Counted from the first letter of the stretch, positions 30,720 to 41,342 are shown. The stretch is 64,000 nt of DNA from Saccharothrix sp. NRRL B-16348 (GCF_001280085.1 NZ_LGED01000207.1:1-64000), one strand, 5' to 3'. The notes: a model not told the origin generated them from the sequence alone. Made by a program: numbers and translations.

Positions 30720-31508
30720 TCACCGTACCCGGAGGTGCACCACGTCCCCGGCGGAAACCGAGTGGTCGGCGCCCTCCTCGTCGCGCACCACCAGCGTGCC
30801 GTCGGACTCCACGTAGCGGGCCGTGCCGAGCAGCGACTCGCCCGCGGCCAGCTCCACCCGCACCTGGCGGCCGAGCGTGCCGCAGTGCCGGCGGTACTCC
30901 TCGCGCAACGACGGCTCGTCGCCGGCCGCGCGCCGCCACCGCTCCTCCACCGCGGCCAGCTCGCGGAGCAGCGTGATCGCCACCTCCGTGCGGTCGAGCG
31001 GACCGGCGTGGTCTTCGAGGCTGGTCGGCACGAGTCCGCCCGCGCCGGGCTCGACGTCGTCGGGCAGCTTCGCCACGTTCAGCCCGATGCCGACGATCAC
31101 CGCCTGCGCCACGCCCGCGGTGGTCTCGGCCAGCACGCCCGCCGCCTTGGCGTCACCGACGAGCAGGTCGTTCGGCCACTTCAGGGACGCCTCGACTCCG
31201 ACGCCGCGCGCCGTGCGGACCAGCGCCACGCCCGCGAGCAGCGTCACCCACGGCAACCGGGCCGGCGGCACGCCGGTCGGGCGGAACAGCACGCTCAGGT
31301 AGAGGCCGCCGGGGGGCGACGTCCAGCCGCGGCCCCGTCGTCCCAGGCCCTCGGTCTGCCGTTCGGCGATGAGGACGGTGCGGTCGTGCGCGCCGCGGTT
31401 CGCCGCGTCACGCAGGTCGAGGTTGGTGGAACCGGTCTCGGCGACGACGTCGACCGTCGCGTAGGTGCCGGTGAGTGCGGAGCGGAGAGCGGCGGCGTCC
31501 AAGGTCAC
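30720..31508 (-). CDS. birA: Biotin-[acetyl-CoA-carboxylase] ligase
   Basis: The 262-residue enzyme attaches biotin to the carboxyl carrier lysine through biotinyl-AMP. It has RQTEGLGRRGRGWTSPPG (ATP and biotin loop), KWPNDLLV and the C-terminal SH3-like repressor-type domain. There is no N-terminal helix-turn-helix, so it is ligase only, not a repressor. GTG at 31508 was chosen; a GTG three codons upstream is possible. It is divergent from accD, and its substrate is the AccA-type subunit encoded at 37256-39028. Confidence 0.93.
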   Translation of the reverse strand: MTLDAAALRSALTGTYATVDVVAETGSTNLDLRDAANRGAHDRTVLIAERQTEGLGRRGRGWTSPPGGLYLSVLFRPTGVPPARLPWVTLLAGVALVRTARGVGVEASLKWPNDLLVGDAKAAGVLAETTAGVAQAVIVGIGLNVAKLPDDVEPGAGGLVPTSLEDHAGPLDRTEVAITLLRELAAVEERWRRAAGDEPSLREEYRRHCGTLGRQVRVELAAGESLLGTARYVESDGTLVVRDEEGADHSVSAGDVVHLRVR

Positions 31509-31708
31509 GGCTCGCACCTTAAGAGCGAAGACGCCGGCCCGCACGGTCCGCGCCGGGAGTCGCGCGACCCGCCCCACGCGCTTGTCGGAGCGGTGTGGAC
31601 CGTGGGGCGGGCCGCGTGCCCAAGCCTGCAACCTCCACCGCACTGGAGGTCAACTTCCGGTCCAGTGACCTGGGCTACTACCGCCACGCGCGGACGTTAC
31701 CGGCTGGT

Positions 31709-31714
31709 TAAGCT
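31709..31714 (+). promoter_or_regulatory. Leaderless -10 box of accD
   Basis: TAAGCT lies 8 bases before the ATG at 31723 and there is no Shine-Dalgarno, although this is a highly expressed type of gene. Confidence 0.45.
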
Positions 31715-31722
31715 GCCGCGCT

Positions 31723-33350
<1,628 letters not shown>

Positions 33351-33354
<4 letters not shown>

Positions 33355-33563
33355 GCGCGGCACCGCACCTCCGGGTGGTGCGTGGCAACCCGGACGACGT
33401 CGAGTTGGCCGCCGTGACGGCGGTCGTGGTCGGCCTCGCCTCGGCCGGCGTTCCCACCGGGGACGAACCGCGCCGTTCGGCGTGGTCGGACAAGTCCAGG
33501 CAGGTCAGGCGCCCGTTGCCGCACGGCCCGGGCGCGTGGCGGAGCTCCGCCCTGCCTTACTGA
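33351..33563 (+). CDS. accE: Acyl-CoA carboxylase epsilon subunit
   Basis: A 70-residue protein with [20 protein letters not shown] at the N-terminus and a C-terminal [20 protein letters not shown] basic tail, as in actinobacterial AccE. AccE bridges and stabilises the alpha-beta acyl-CoA carboxylase complex. Its GTG overlaps the accD stop (GTGA), the standard arrangement. Confidence 0.9.
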
Positions 33564-33578
33564 CTCATGACTGGGAAC

Positions 33579-33604
33579 CCGCCGCCGGGACGCCTCGGCG
33601 GCGG
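33579..33604. terminator. Hairpin between accE and the convergent gene
   Basis: CCGCCGCCG and CGGCGGCGG pair over nine bases with an 8-base loop, 15 bases after accE and before the minus-strand stop at 33619. Confidence 0.55.
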
Positions 33605-33618
33605 ATCCCGGCTTGCCC

Positions 33619-34023
33619 TCAACAGTCCACGCGGCGTGAGTTGACCTGCGCGCCGTCGCCGAGCACCGAGACCTCCCGGCAGCGCGTCCCGTCCGGCACG
33701 TGCACGCGCACCCGCATCCACATGGTGCCGACGCCGACCCGCGCCTCCAGCACCTCGACGCCCTCGGCCGCCACCGCCGACGGCACCTCGTCCAGCCGCC
33801 GCAACGCCCGCGCGATGGACGTCACCTGGTCCATCACCCGGTGCTCGACGCGGTCGCTGCCGTTCGCGAACGGCCAGAACGGCACGCCGTAGCCCACCGG
33901 GTCCGTGGACACGACGCGCGCCGACAGGACGAGGATCAGGACGACCGGCGCCACCAACAGCCACCGGTACCGGCCTCGACCCCGGTCGTTCCGGCGGACT
34001 ACCAGAGCCAGACGTTGCACCAC
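33619..34023 (-). CDS. Hypothetical single-pass membrane protein
   Basis: The 134-residue product has a basic cytoplasmic start (RRNDRGRGRYR), one membrane helix (WLLVAPVVLILVLSARVV) and an external domain of about 95 residues with a likely disulfide (CREVSVL and the terminal C). No family is recognised. GTG at 34023 was chosen as it stands just before the basic segment; an adjacent GTG at 34020 is equivalent. It is divergent from maf. Confidence 0.55.
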   Translation of the reverse strand: MVQRLALVVRRNDRGRGRYRWLLVAPVVLILVLSARVVSTDPVGYGVPFWPFANGSDRVEHRVMDQVTSIARALRRLDEVPSAVAAEGVEVLEARVGVGTMWMRVRVHVPDGTRCREVSVLGDGAQVNSRRVDC

Positions 34024-34167
34024 TCCGAGAGTGCCGCACGCCGTCACGGCGCGCATCGGTAGTTCTACGCACCGCACGTGCACGCCTCACGAAATGCTGT
34101 GATCAGGGGTTTCCGGTTCGGCAACCCGCACCGCGCCCACCCGACCGCCGTCCGTCCGGGAGGGCCC

Positions 34168-34173
34168 TAGGCT
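34168..34173 (+). promoter_or_regulatory. Leaderless -10 box of maf
   Basis: TAGGCT lies 7 bases before the GTG at 34181, with no Shine-Dalgarno. Confidence 0.5.
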
Positions 34174-34180
34174 GCTCGTC

Positions 34181-34789
34181 GTGCGCTTCGTCCTCGCCTC
34201 CCAGTCCCCCGCCCGCCTGGCCGTGCTGCGTGCCGCCGGTGTCGAGCCCGTCGTCCGCGTGTCCGGCGTCGACGAGGACGCGCTGGCCGCCTCCCTCGCC
34301 GACCCGACACCGGAAGAGCTGGTCACGGCCCTGGCGACGGCGAAGGCCGAGGCGATCGCCCGTGACGAGGACGACGACGCGGTGATCGTCGGGTGCGACT
34401 CGATGCTGCGCACCGCCGACGGCGAGGTGCACGGCAAGCCCGGCACGGTCGAGGTCGCGCGCGAGCGGTGGAAGAAGATGGCAGGCACCACCGGCGCCCT
34501 GCTGACCGGGCACGCCGTGCTGCGGATGCGCGGCGGGCAGGTCGTGGCGCGCGCCGTCGGGCACGAGGCGACGCTGGTGCGGTTCGGCCGGCCGACCGAC
34601 GACGAGCTGGAGGCGTACCTGGCGACGGGCGAGCCGCTGCACGTCGCGGGGGCGTTCACGCTCGACGGCCTCGGCGGCTGGTTCGTGGACGGCATCGACG
34701 GCGACCCGTCCAGCGTCATCGGCATCAGCCTGCCGCTCACGCGCGCGCTGCTGCGTCAAGTCGGCGTCGCGGTGTCCGACATCTGGTAG
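34181..34789 (+). CDS. maf: Maf family nucleoside triphosphate pyrophosphatase
   Basis: 202 residues with the Maf motifs LASQSPARLAVL (phosphate loop), VIVGCDSMLR with the catalytic Asp and the KPGTVEVAR helix, and GAFTLDGLGGWFVDGIDGD at the C-terminal end. The enzyme hydrolyses non-canonical or modified NTPs and limits their incorporation. In actinomycetes it lies near acc genes, as it does here between accDE and accA. Confidence 0.93.
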   Translation: MRFVLASQSPARLAVLRAAGVEPVVRVSGVDEDALAASLADPTPEELVTALATAKAEAIARDEDDDAVIVGCDSMLRTADGEVHGKPGTVEVARERWKKMAGTTGALLTGHAVLRMRGGQVVARAVGHEATLVRFGRPTDDELEAYLATGEPLHVAGAFTLDGLGGWFVDGIDGDPSSVIGISLPLTRALLRQVGVAVSDIW

Positions 34790-34967
34790 CCGTTGTCACA
34801 TTTCCCCTGATCCGGGAAGCTCCTCGAAGGCCTTTCGCGTTGGGGGAGCTGTGGGTGAACTGCTGACGCGCCGCCGTCACATCGACTTCGGGCGCAGGAC
34901 GAGCACGGGCTGTCGCGGCTGACGCCGCCCCCGTCGCCCACCCCTGCGCAGCCAACCCGGAGCAGTC

Positions 34968-36290
34968 GTGTCGTTCGTCCGCAGTTATACGAAGCCGAAG
35001 GTGTTCGGCTTCACCGTCCTCGCCGCCCTCGTCCTCGGCGCCCTGGCGGGGTACGTCGCCAAGAGCACGGACCAGGCGTGGCTCACTACCACCCTCGGTT
35101 CCATCGGCGACGTCTTCACCAGTCTCTTGCAGTTCACCGTCATCCCACTGGTGTTCACCGCGATCGTGGTCGGCATCACGAGCCTGCGCAGGCTGGGCAA
35201 CTCGCGCGCCGCGCGGCTGGGCGGGAAGACGCTGCTGTGGTTCGCCGCCACGTCCCTGATCGCCGTGCTGATCGGCCTGGCCATCGCGCTGGTCTTCAAG
35301 CCGGGCTCGGGCGTGCGGGTCGAGCCGTCGCAGGCGGCGGTGGAGAAGCTCGCCGCCCGTGACCAGGGCTCCTGGGGCACCCTGCTGGAGACGTTGATCC
35401 CGTCGAACCTGTTCAGCGCGTTCACCGAGGGTGAAGTGCTCCAGGTCGTGTTCATCTCGGTGCTGGTCGGGTTCGCCGCGTACGCGCTGGGCGAGAAGGC
35501 CACGCCGTTCGTCACGCTGACCCGGTCGGCGTTCGACCTGATCCAGAAGATCGTCGGCTGGATCGTGCTGCTGGCCCCGATCGGCGTGTTCGGCCTGATC
35601 GGCACGGCGTTCGCGACGTACGGCAACTCGTTCGTCCAGCCGCTGTTCTCGCTGATCGCGGCGGTGTACGGCGGGTCGCTGCTGGTGCTGTTCGTGGTGT
35701 ACCCGCTGCTGCTGCGGTTCGTCGGCCGGGTGTCGCCGGTGACGTTCTTCGCCAAGGCGTGGACCGCGATCCAGTTCGCGTTCGTGTCCCGCTCGTCGGG
35801 CGCGACGCTGCCGTTGAGCAGGCAGACCGCCGCCAACCTCGGCGTGGACAACGACTACGCGTCGTTCGCCGTGCCGCTGGGCACGACCACGAAGATGGAC
35901 GGTTGCGCCGCCGTGTACCCGGCCATCGCCACGGTGTTCATCGCGAACCTGTTCGGCGTGCAGCTGGGCGTGTGGCAATACGTGGCGATCGTCGCGGTCG
36001 CCGTGTTCGGCGCGCTGGCCACCGCCGGCACCACCGGCTGGTTCACCATGCTGACGCTGACCCTGGGCGCGGTGAACATGCCGCCGGAGGTCATCGCCAC
36101 CGGTGTCGCGGTCGTCTACGCGATCGACCCGATCCTGGACATGGTCCGCACGGCCACCAACGTGACCGGCCAGATCACCGTCCCGGTCCTGGTCGCCCGC
36201 AGCGAGGGCCTGCTCGACGACGAGATCCTGAACGCCCCGAGCGAGCCGCCCCTGCTGACCACCCCGCGCACCACCCCCGTCCCCGCCTGA
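34968..36290 (+). CDS. Dicarboxylate/amino acid:cation symporter
   Basis: 440 residues of the DAACS (GltP/DctA) type: N-terminal helices including VFTSLLQFTVIPLVFTAIVVG, the serine-rich hairpin FVSRSSGATLPLS, the NMDG-like TTKMDGCAAVYPAIATVF segment (here KMDG with preceding T) and the last hairpin GTTGWFTMLTLTLG. The internal motif AIDPILDMVRTATNVTG binds substrate and cation. Substrate (glutamate, aspartate or C4-dicarboxylate) is not determined. It ends just before the 22-bp repeat array. Confidence 0.92.
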   Translation: MSFVRSYTKPKVFGFTVLAALVLGALAGYVAKSTDQAWLTTTLGSIGDVFTSLLQFTVIPLVFTAIVVGITSLRRLGNSRAARLGGKTLLWFAATSLIAVLIGLAIALVFKPGSGVRVEPSQAAVEKLAARDQGSWGTLLETLIPSNLFSAFTEGEVLQVVFISVLVGFAAYALGEKATPFVTLTRSAFDLIQKIVGWIVLLAPIGVFGLIGTAFATYGNSFVQPLFSLIAAVYGGSLLVLFVVYPLLLRFVGRVSPVTFFAKAWTAIQFAFVSRSSGATLPLSRQTAANLGVDNDYASFAVPLGTTTKMDGCAAVYPAIATVFIANLFGVQLGVWQYVAIVAVAVFGALATAGTTGWFTMLTLTLGAVNMPPEVIATGVAVVYAIDPILDMVRTATNVTGQITVPVLVARSEGLLDDEILNAPSEPPLLTTPRTTPVPA

Positions 36291-36305
36291 CCGTTCACCT
36301 CACCC

Positions 36306-36456
36306 GACCTGGACGTAGGACACGCGCGTTCCGAACGTAGGACACGCGCGAGAGTCCTACGTCCAGGTCGCGCGTGTCCTACGTTCAGGTCGCGCGTGTC
36401 CTACGTTCAGGTCGCGCGTGTCCTACGTTCAGAACACGCGAGTTCAACGCTCAGAA
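36306..36456. repeat. 22-bp intergenic repeat array 1
   Basis: Seven contiguous units of about 22 bases. Two units at 36306-36350 are in reverse orientation (GAACGTAGGACACGCGCG type), one degenerate unit follows, and four at 36369-36456 are in forward orientation (CGCGCGTGTCCTACGTTCAG plus two bases). The head-to-head change near 36351 can form a hairpin (CGTAGGAC with GTCCTACG), which suits the convergent gene ends on both sides. Relatives occur at 43983-44092 and 45041-45172 with TCGAAC in place of TCCTAC. Confidence 0.85.
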
Positions 36457-36470
36457 CGTGTGCCGCACCG

Positions 36471-37136
36471 TCACGCGCCGCATTGGCGCAGGTCGGACGG
36501 GTCCGGCGTGACGGTCGGCCAGCCGGGCAACGACTCCGCCTCGCGCACGACCGGCGTGCACCCCAGCTCACCGCCGGCCGGCGAGAACACCTGCGCGAAC
36601 CACCGCCCGCAGTCCGCGTCCACCTTGCACGCCCGCTGCACGGCCACCACGTCCGCGACCGCGTCCTGGTCCACGTCGTGCAGCGCCAGGTACGCCCCGC
36701 TGGCCACGTACGGCACCTGCGCCCGCGTCCAAGCCCCGGACCTGCGCACCAGCACCTCCCCGAGCACCTCGCCGCCGACCTCGCCCCGCACCAGGCACAC
36801 CGCGACCTCGGCGTCCACGCACTGCAACGACGACCCGTCGATTCGGGCACCCGAAGACGCGATGGTCAACTCGAAGACGTTCGGCCCCGAAGCGCCACTG
36901 GTCCAGATCCGGCCCGCGCCCTCGCCGACGACCAATTCCACTGAATCGACACCGACCTCCTGCTTCACCACCGAACGGCACGCCGTCGCCCCGCACCGCA
37001 ATTCGTCCTGCGGCGTCGCGGCGCCCGGGTCCGGCACCGCGGGAGGACGCAGTGACCAGGCGATGACCAGGCCCGCGATAGTGATGAGCACAGCTGCGCA
37101 AGCTGTCAGAAGCGCGGCGGTGGGCGGGCGTGTCAC
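36471..37136 (-). CDS. Hypothetical membrane-anchored protein
   Basis: 221 residues: a membrane helix (TAALLTACAAVLITIAGLVI region) followed by an extracytoplasmic domain of about 185 residues with six or more cysteines (DELRCGATACRS, SSLQCVDAEVAVC, VQRACKVDADCGRW). It contains an FG-GAP-like DVDQDAVADVVAV stretch that could bind calcium. No family is recognised. The GTG at 37136 places the start right before the helix and leaves a promoter space for accA; an ATG at 37214 would add 26 polar residues. Confidence 0.6.
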   Translation of the reverse strand: MTRPPTAALLTACAAVLITIAGLVIAWSLRPPAVPDPGAATPQDELRCGATACRSVVKQEVGVDSVELVVGEGAGRIWTSGASGPNVFELTIASSGARIDGSSLQCVDAEVAVCLVRGEVGGEVLGEVLVRRSGAWTRAQVPYVASGAYLALHDVDQDAVADVVAVQRACKVDADCGRWFAQVFSPAGGELGCTPVVREAESLPGWPTVTPDPSDLRQCGA

Positions 37137-37255
37137 GATTTCCCATTGTTCCACCCAAGCGTGAGCTGTCTCTCGGTCACCGGGTACTGACGGGTCACTA
37201 AACTTCCCGACCATTGCCGCTCCCAGTCCCAGCGTTTGCCAGGAGGTAGGACGTC

Positions 37256-39028
37256 GTGTCGCTGCGCAAGGTCCTCGTCGCCAACCGCGGTGAGATCGCC
37301 GTCCGGGTCATCCGTGCCTGCCGGGACGCCGGTCTGGCCAGCGTCGCCGTGTACGCCGACCCGGACCGGGACGCCCCGTTCGTCCGGTTGGCGGACGAGG
37401 CGTTCGCCCTGGGCGGCAGCACGCCAGGGGACAGCTACCTGTCCATCGACAAGCTCCTCGACGTGGCCAAGCGCGCGGGCGCGGACTCGGTGCACCCCGG
37501 CTACGGCTTCCTGTCCGAGAACGCGGACTTCGCGCAGGCCGTGCTGGACGCGGGCCTGATCTGGATCGGCCCGACCCCGCAGGCCATCCGCGACCTGGGC
37601 GACAAGGTCACCGCGCGGCACATCGCGATGCGCGCGGGCGCGCCGCTGGTGCCCGGCACCAAGGACCCGGTCTCCGGCCCGGACGAGATCATCGCGTTCG
37701 CCGAGGAGCACGGCCTGCCGGTCGCGATCAAGGCGGCGTTCGGCGGCGGCGGGCGCGGCCTCAAGGTGGCCCGCACGCTGGAGGAGATCCCCGAGCTGTT
37801 CGACAGCGCGGTGCGCGAGGCCGTCACGGCGTTCGGCCGCGGCGAGTGCTTCGTCGAGCGCTACCTGGACAAGCCGCGGCACGTCGAGGCGCAGGTCCTG
37901 GCCGACCAGCACGGCAACGTGGTCGTCGTCGGCACGCGCGACTGCTCGTTGCAGCGCCGCCACCAGAAGCTGGTCGAGGAGGCGCCCGCGCCGTTCCTGA
38001 CCGACGAGCAGCGCGCCGAGATCCACCGCTCGGCCCGGGCCATCTGCAAGGAGGCCGGCTACCACGGCGCCGGCACGGTCGAGTACCTGGTCGCGGTCGA
38101 CGGCACGATCTCGTTCCTGGAGGTCAACACCCGCCTGCAGGTCGAGCACCCGGTCAGCGAGGAGACCGCGGGCGTCGACCTGGTGCGCGAGCAGTTCCGG
38201 ATCGCCGCCGGCGAGGTGCTGCGGTTCACCGAGGACCCCACCCCGCGCGGCCACTCGATCGAGTTCCGCATCAACGGCGAGGACGCGGGCCGCAACTTCC
38301 TGCCCGCACCCGGCACGGTGACCACGTTCACCTCGCCGTCCGGCCCCGGTGTCCGGGTGGACGCGGGCGTGGAGAGCGGCACGGTCATCGGCGGCCAGTT
38401 CGACTCGTTGCTGGCCAAGCTGATCGTCACCGGCGAGGACCGGCCGCAGGCCCTGGAGCGGGCACGGCGCGCGTTGGACGAGATGGTGGTGGAGGGCATG
38501 GCGACCGTGCTGCCGTTCCACCGCGCGATCGTGCGCGACCCGGCGTTCGTGGGCTCCGAGGACGGCTTCACCGTGCACACGCGGTGGATCGAGACCGAGT
38601 TCGACAACACCATCGCGCCGTTCACCGACGGCGCGGAGGCCGAGGAGGACGAGCCGCGGCAGACCCTGGTGGTCGAGGTCGGCGGCCGTCGCCTGGAGGT
38701 CTCGCTGCCCGGTGACCTGGCGCTCGGCGGCGGTGGCGGCGGCGCGGCCAAGGCGGGCACGAAGGTCAAGCCGCGCAAGCGCGCCGGCGGCAAGGGCGGC
38801 GCGGCGGTCTCCGGTGACGCGGTGGTCGCGCCCATGCAGGGCACGATCGTCAAGGTCGCGGTCGAGGACGGGCAGCCGGTCGAGGCGGGCGAGCTGATCG
38901 TCGTGCTGGAGGCCATGAAGATGGAGAACCCGGTCACCGCGCACAAGGCAGGCGTCGTCACGGGTCTGTCCGCCGAGTCGGGCACGGCGGTCACCCAGGG
39001 CACCGTCATCTGCGAGATCAAGGAATAG
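37256..39028 (+). CDS. Acyl-CoA carboxylase alpha subunit (biotin carboxylase-BCCP)
   Basis: 590 residues of the AccA3 type. Residues 1-450 form biotin carboxylase: [34 protein letters not shown], the ATP-grasp glycine loop [12 protein letters not shown] and [16 protein letters not shown] linker rich in Gly/Lys (about 495-515) leads to the carrier domain with the biotinylation site EAMKMEN near residue 560. It charges biotin with bicarbonate for the AccD/AccE subunits encoded at 31.7-33.6 kb. A CAGGAGGTAGG site precedes the GTG start. Confidence 0.95.
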   Translation: MSLRKVLVANRGEIAVRVIRACRDAGLASVAVYADPDRDAPFVRLADEAFALGGSTPGDSYLSIDKLLDVAKRAGADSVHPGYGFLSENADFAQAVLDAGLIWIGPTPQAIRDLGDKVTARHIAMRAGAPLVPGTKDPVSGPDEIIAFAEEHGLPVAIKAAFGGGGRGLKVARTLEEIPELFDSAVREAVTAFGRGECFVERYLDKPRHVEAQVLADQHGNVVVVGTRDCSLQRRHQKLVEEAPAPFLTDEQRAEIHRSARAICKEAGYHGAGTVEYLVAVDGTISFLEVNTRLQVEHPVSEETAGVDLVREQFRIAAGEVLRFTEDPTPRGHSIEFRINGEDAGRNFLPAPGTVTTFTSPSGPGVRVDAGVESGTVIGGQFDSLLAKLIVTGEDRPQALERARRALDEMVVEGMATVLPFHRAIVRDPAFVGSEDGFTVHTRWIETEFDNTIAPFTDGAEAEEDEPRQTLVVEVGGRRLEVSLPGDLALGGGGGGAAKAGTKVKPRKRAGGKGGAAVSGDAVVAPMQGTIVKVAVEDGQPVEAGELIVVLEAMKMENPVTAHKAGVVTGLSAESGTAVTQGTVICEIKE

Positions 39029-39031
39029 GCT
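39026..39031 (+). promoter_or_regulatory. Leaderless -10 box of the DUF1707 gene
   Basis: TAGGCT lies 6 bases before the GTG at 39038 and its first three bases are the accA stop codon. Confidence 0.45.
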
Positions 39032-39037
39032 CACCGT

Positions 39038-39427
39038 GTGAGCGAGCGGGACATCCGGATCGGCGACGCGGAGCGTGAGCACGCGCTCGAACTGCTCGGC
39101 ACGCACCTCGGCGAGGGGCGGTTGAGCTTGGACGAGTACGGCGACCGCTCCGCCCGCGTCGCCGCCGCGAAGACCCGCGGCGACCTCTACGCGCTGTTCG
39201 GCGACCTGCCCGCGCCACGGCCGCGGTTCACGCAGGTGGAGCCGCCGGTGACGCCCTCGGCGGTGTCCCCCCGGCGCGGGATGCCGCTCGACTTCCGGGT
39301 GAGCAGCGCGGCCGTCACGGCGGTCGCGATCATCAGCGTGGCGTTGTTCTTCCTGGCCAAGACGCCGTTGGTGTTCCTGCTGATCCCCGCCGTGTTCCTG
39401 CTGATCGGCCGGATGGGCAGGCGGTGA
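39038..39427 (+). CDS. DUF1707 membrane protein
   Basis: 129 residues. The N-terminal 60 hold the DUF1707 motif (IRIGDAEREHALELLG, then GRLSLDEYGDRSARVAAAKTR with DLYALFGDLP, read in parts), which folds like a SHOCT helical unit. A short linker leads to two closely spaced helices at about 85-125. Such proteins are frequent in actinomycetes and of unknown role, sometimes tied to cell-envelope stress. It overlaps the HAD gene by four bases. Confidence 0.85.
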   Translation: MSERDIRIGDAEREHALELLGTHLGEGRLSLDEYGDRSARVAAAKTRGDLYALFGDLPAPRPRFTQVEPPVTPSAVSPRRGMPLDFRVSSAAVTAVAIISVALFFLAKTPLVFLLIPAVFLLIGRMGRR

Positions 39428-40296
39428 GCGCGCCGTCGCTGCTGCTGCTCGACCTGGACGGCGTGCTGCGGCGGTTCCCGCCCGACGGGCCGGTCGAGGA
39501 CGGTTTCGGCCTGCCGCGCGGCACGTTGGCGCGGGTGTCGTTCTCCCTGGCCGGTCCCGCGACCGCCGGCCGTGCCACGGACGAGGAGTGGCGCGCGGCC
39601 GTGCGGGAGCAGTTGGTCGCCGAAGGGCTCTCGCCCGCACGCGCGGCCGACGCGGTGGCGGCGTGGACGCGGACCGGCGAGGTGATCCCGGAGGCGTTGG
39701 ACCTGGTGCGACGGGTCCGCAAGCGGTGCCGGGTGGCGTTGCTGTCCAACGCGACCGACCGGCTGCCGCGCGACCTGGCGGCGTTGGGGCTGGACCGCGA
39801 GGTCGACGCGGTCGTGTCGTCCGCGCGGCTCGGGGTCGCGAAGCCTGCGCCCGAGGCGTTCCGGCGCGCGTTGCGGGTGCTCCAACACTCGCCGTCGGGG
39901 ACGTTGTTCTGCGATGACAACGCGGTGAACGCGGAAGCGGCGCGGTCCGTCGGCATCGACGCCGTGCACACGCCGGACTTCCCCTCGTTGCACGAAGCCC
40001 TGTCGTCGCGGGGCTTGCTGGACGACGGCGTCGGCGGCGGCGCGGCCGGGACCGCGGGTCCGTTGTTGCTGGTCCTGCACGACCGCGACGACGCGGAGGA
40101 AGCCGCGCGCGAGCTGGGCGCGGCCGGCTGGTCGCCGTGCGCGGTGCACAAGGACGTGCTGGCCGGCGAGGACGACCTGGAGGACGCCGACTGGGTCGTG
40201 GAGTTGGCCACGGGTCCCGACGACCGGCCCGCGTCCGCGCACCGCGGTCTGCTCGAAGAGCTGGCCGGGCGTTACGACGGGTTCGTCACGGACTAG
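39424..40296 (+). CDS. HAD-superfamily hydrolase with C-terminal extension
   Basis: 290 residues. The first 200 are a HAD phosphatase: LLLDLDGVLRRF (nucleophile DxD), VALLSNATDRLPRD (motif II), GVAKPAPEAFRRAL (Lys motif III) and FCDDNAVNAEAARSVG (motif IV). The last about 85 residues (GTAGPLLLVLHDRDDAEEAAREL...) are an extra alpha/beta segment not part of the usual fold. The substrate is unknown. Overlap with the DUF1707 gene (GTGA) suggests a joint transcript. Confidence 0.87.
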   Translation: MSAPSLLLLDLDGVLRRFPPDGPVEDGFGLPRGTLARVSFSLAGPATAGRATDEEWRAAVREQLVAEGLSPARAADAVAAWTRTGEVIPEALDLVRRVRKRCRVALLSNATDRLPRDLAALGLDREVDAVVSSARLGVAKPAPEAFRRALRVLQHSPSGTLFCDDNAVNAEAARSVGIDAVHTPDFPSLHEALSSRGLLDDGVGGGAAGTAGPLLLVLHDRDDAEEAARELGAAGWSPCAVHKDVLAGEDDLEDADWVVELATGPDDRPASAHRGLLEELAGRYDGFVTD

Positions 40297-40299
40297 TCT
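40294..40299 (+). promoter_or_regulatory. Leaderless -10 box of the GNAT gene
   Basis: TAGTCT overlaps the HAD stop codon and lies 8 bases before the ATG at 40308. Confidence 0.45.
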
Positions 40300-40307
40300 G
40301 CCGCGTC

Positions 40308-40748
40308 ATGGAGGCCGTCGAGATCAACGCGGGGGAGTTCTACCTGCGTCAACTCCGCGCCGACGACCGCATCGACGACCGGCCGGCGTTGGTGGGCGGC
40401 GGGCTCTTCGCCGACCTCGACGCGGCGGGCGCGCACATCGCCGAACGCGCGGACCAGTGGCACACCGAAGAGTCGTGTTCCTGGGCCGTGTGCGACCAGC
40501 TCACCGGAACGGCCGTCGGCGAGGTCTCCTTGACCAGCACCGGCGAACTGCACTGCTGGACCACGCCCGACCTGCGCGGCAAGGGCATCGCGACGCACGC
40601 GACAGGCGCCGTGCTGCGGTTCGGCTTCGGGTTCCTCGACCTGCCGCTGATCACCGCCAGCCCCCCGGACGACGCGGCCAGGCGGGTGGCCGAGAAATGC
40701 GGCTTCACAGCCGAGGGTCCACTTGGCGTGTGGACCCGGCTACGGTAG
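40308..40748 (+). CDS. GNAT family N-acetyltransferase
   Basis: 146 residues of the RimJ/RimL-like type: YLRQLRADDRIDDRPAL at the start, CSWAVCDQLTGTAVGEVSL in the central sheet, DLRGKGIATHATGAVLRFGF (acetyl-CoA loop) and AEKCGFTAEGPLG at the end. Substrate unknown; relatives acetylate ribosomal protein N-termini or small amines. The ATG was chosen from the leaderless hexamer and because upstream frames run into the HAD gene. Confidence 0.88.
   Translation: MEAVEINAGEFYLRQLRADDRIDDRPALVGGGLFADLDAAGAHIAERADQWHTEESCSWAVCDQLTGTAVGEVSLTSTGELHCWTTPDLRGKGIATHATGAVLRFGFGFLDLPLITASPPDDAARRVAEKCGFTAEGPLGVWTRLR
40741..40746 (+). promoter_or_regulatory. Leaderless -10 box of the ESX-accessory cassette
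   Basis: TACGGT lies 8 bases before the ATG at 40755 of the DUF3558 lipoprotein gene, overlapping the end of the GNAT gene. Confidence 0.4.
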
Positions 40749-40754
40749 GTGTCC

Positions 40755-41342
40755 ATGAGGGCTGCTCGGGTGCTCACCGCCACGCTCTGCGCGTTGGCGA
40801 TGGCCTCCTGCACGCCCGTTCCGGAGAAGAAGGCCGACGGCCGGGTCGACGATCCGCTGCCCGTCGCGACGACCACCGTGCCGTCGTTGCCGCCGCGGCC
40901 CCAAGAAATACGGTTGGACGACGTCGACCCGTGCGCGGTGCTCTCACCCGAACAGCGCACCGCGCTGAGCCTGGACAACCCGCCGAGCGCATATGTGGAA
41001 GCGAGCTTCGGCAACGCGAAGGCGTGCACCATGCGCAGCAACATCAGCGGGAACGTCGTCCGGCTCGCCCTCGTCACAGTAGAGGGCGTCGGCGTGTGGC
41101 TCAGCGAGAACGCGCAGGTGCACGCCGAGCAGACCACGGTGGCCGGTTTCCCCGGCCTGACCGTGCGAACGCCCGGCATGGACACCGTGTGCAACGTCGA
41201 GGTGGACGTCGCGGAGGGGCAGTTCCTCGACGTGATGTTCCGCGACGGCGGTAACGAAAAAGCGGTGAAGCAAGACACTCTGTGCCAAGGGGCGCAACGG
41301 GCGGCAGAGGCGGCGGTAGCCGGTTTGCTGCAACGGCGCTGA
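40755..41342 (+). CDS. DUF3558-type lipoprotein
   Basis: 195 residues with a lipoprotein signal (lipobox LAMASC, Cys at about 18), a Thr/Pro-rich spacer, then a DUF3558-like domain: DDVDPCAVLSPEQRTALSL, KACTMRS, and CNVEVDVAEGQ with four cysteines. Such lipoproteins commonly lead PE/PPE-like cassettes in Pseudonocardiaceae. It lies 114 bases before the PE-like gene, the first member of a four-gene cassette ending with espG. Confidence 0.8.
   Translation: MRAARVLTATLCALAMASCTPVPEKKADGRVDDPLPVATTTVPSLPPRPQEIRLDDVDPCAVLSPEQRTALSLDNPPSAYVEASFGNAKACTMRSNISGNVVRLALVTVEGVGVWLSENAQVHAEQTTVAGFPGLTVRTPGMDTVCNVEVDVAEGQFLDVMFRDGGNEKAVKQDTLCQGAQRAAEAAVAGLLQRR

Noticed and set aside
34790..34967. Possible riboswitch or small RNA between maf and the symporter gene
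   Set aside because: No conserved aptamer pattern or stable hairpin is visible by eye in these 178 bases.
37137..37214. Upstream start (ATG 37214) for the cysteine-rich membrane protein
   Set aside because: It would leave only about 40 bases for the divergent accA promoter and adds polar residues before the membrane helix; still possible.
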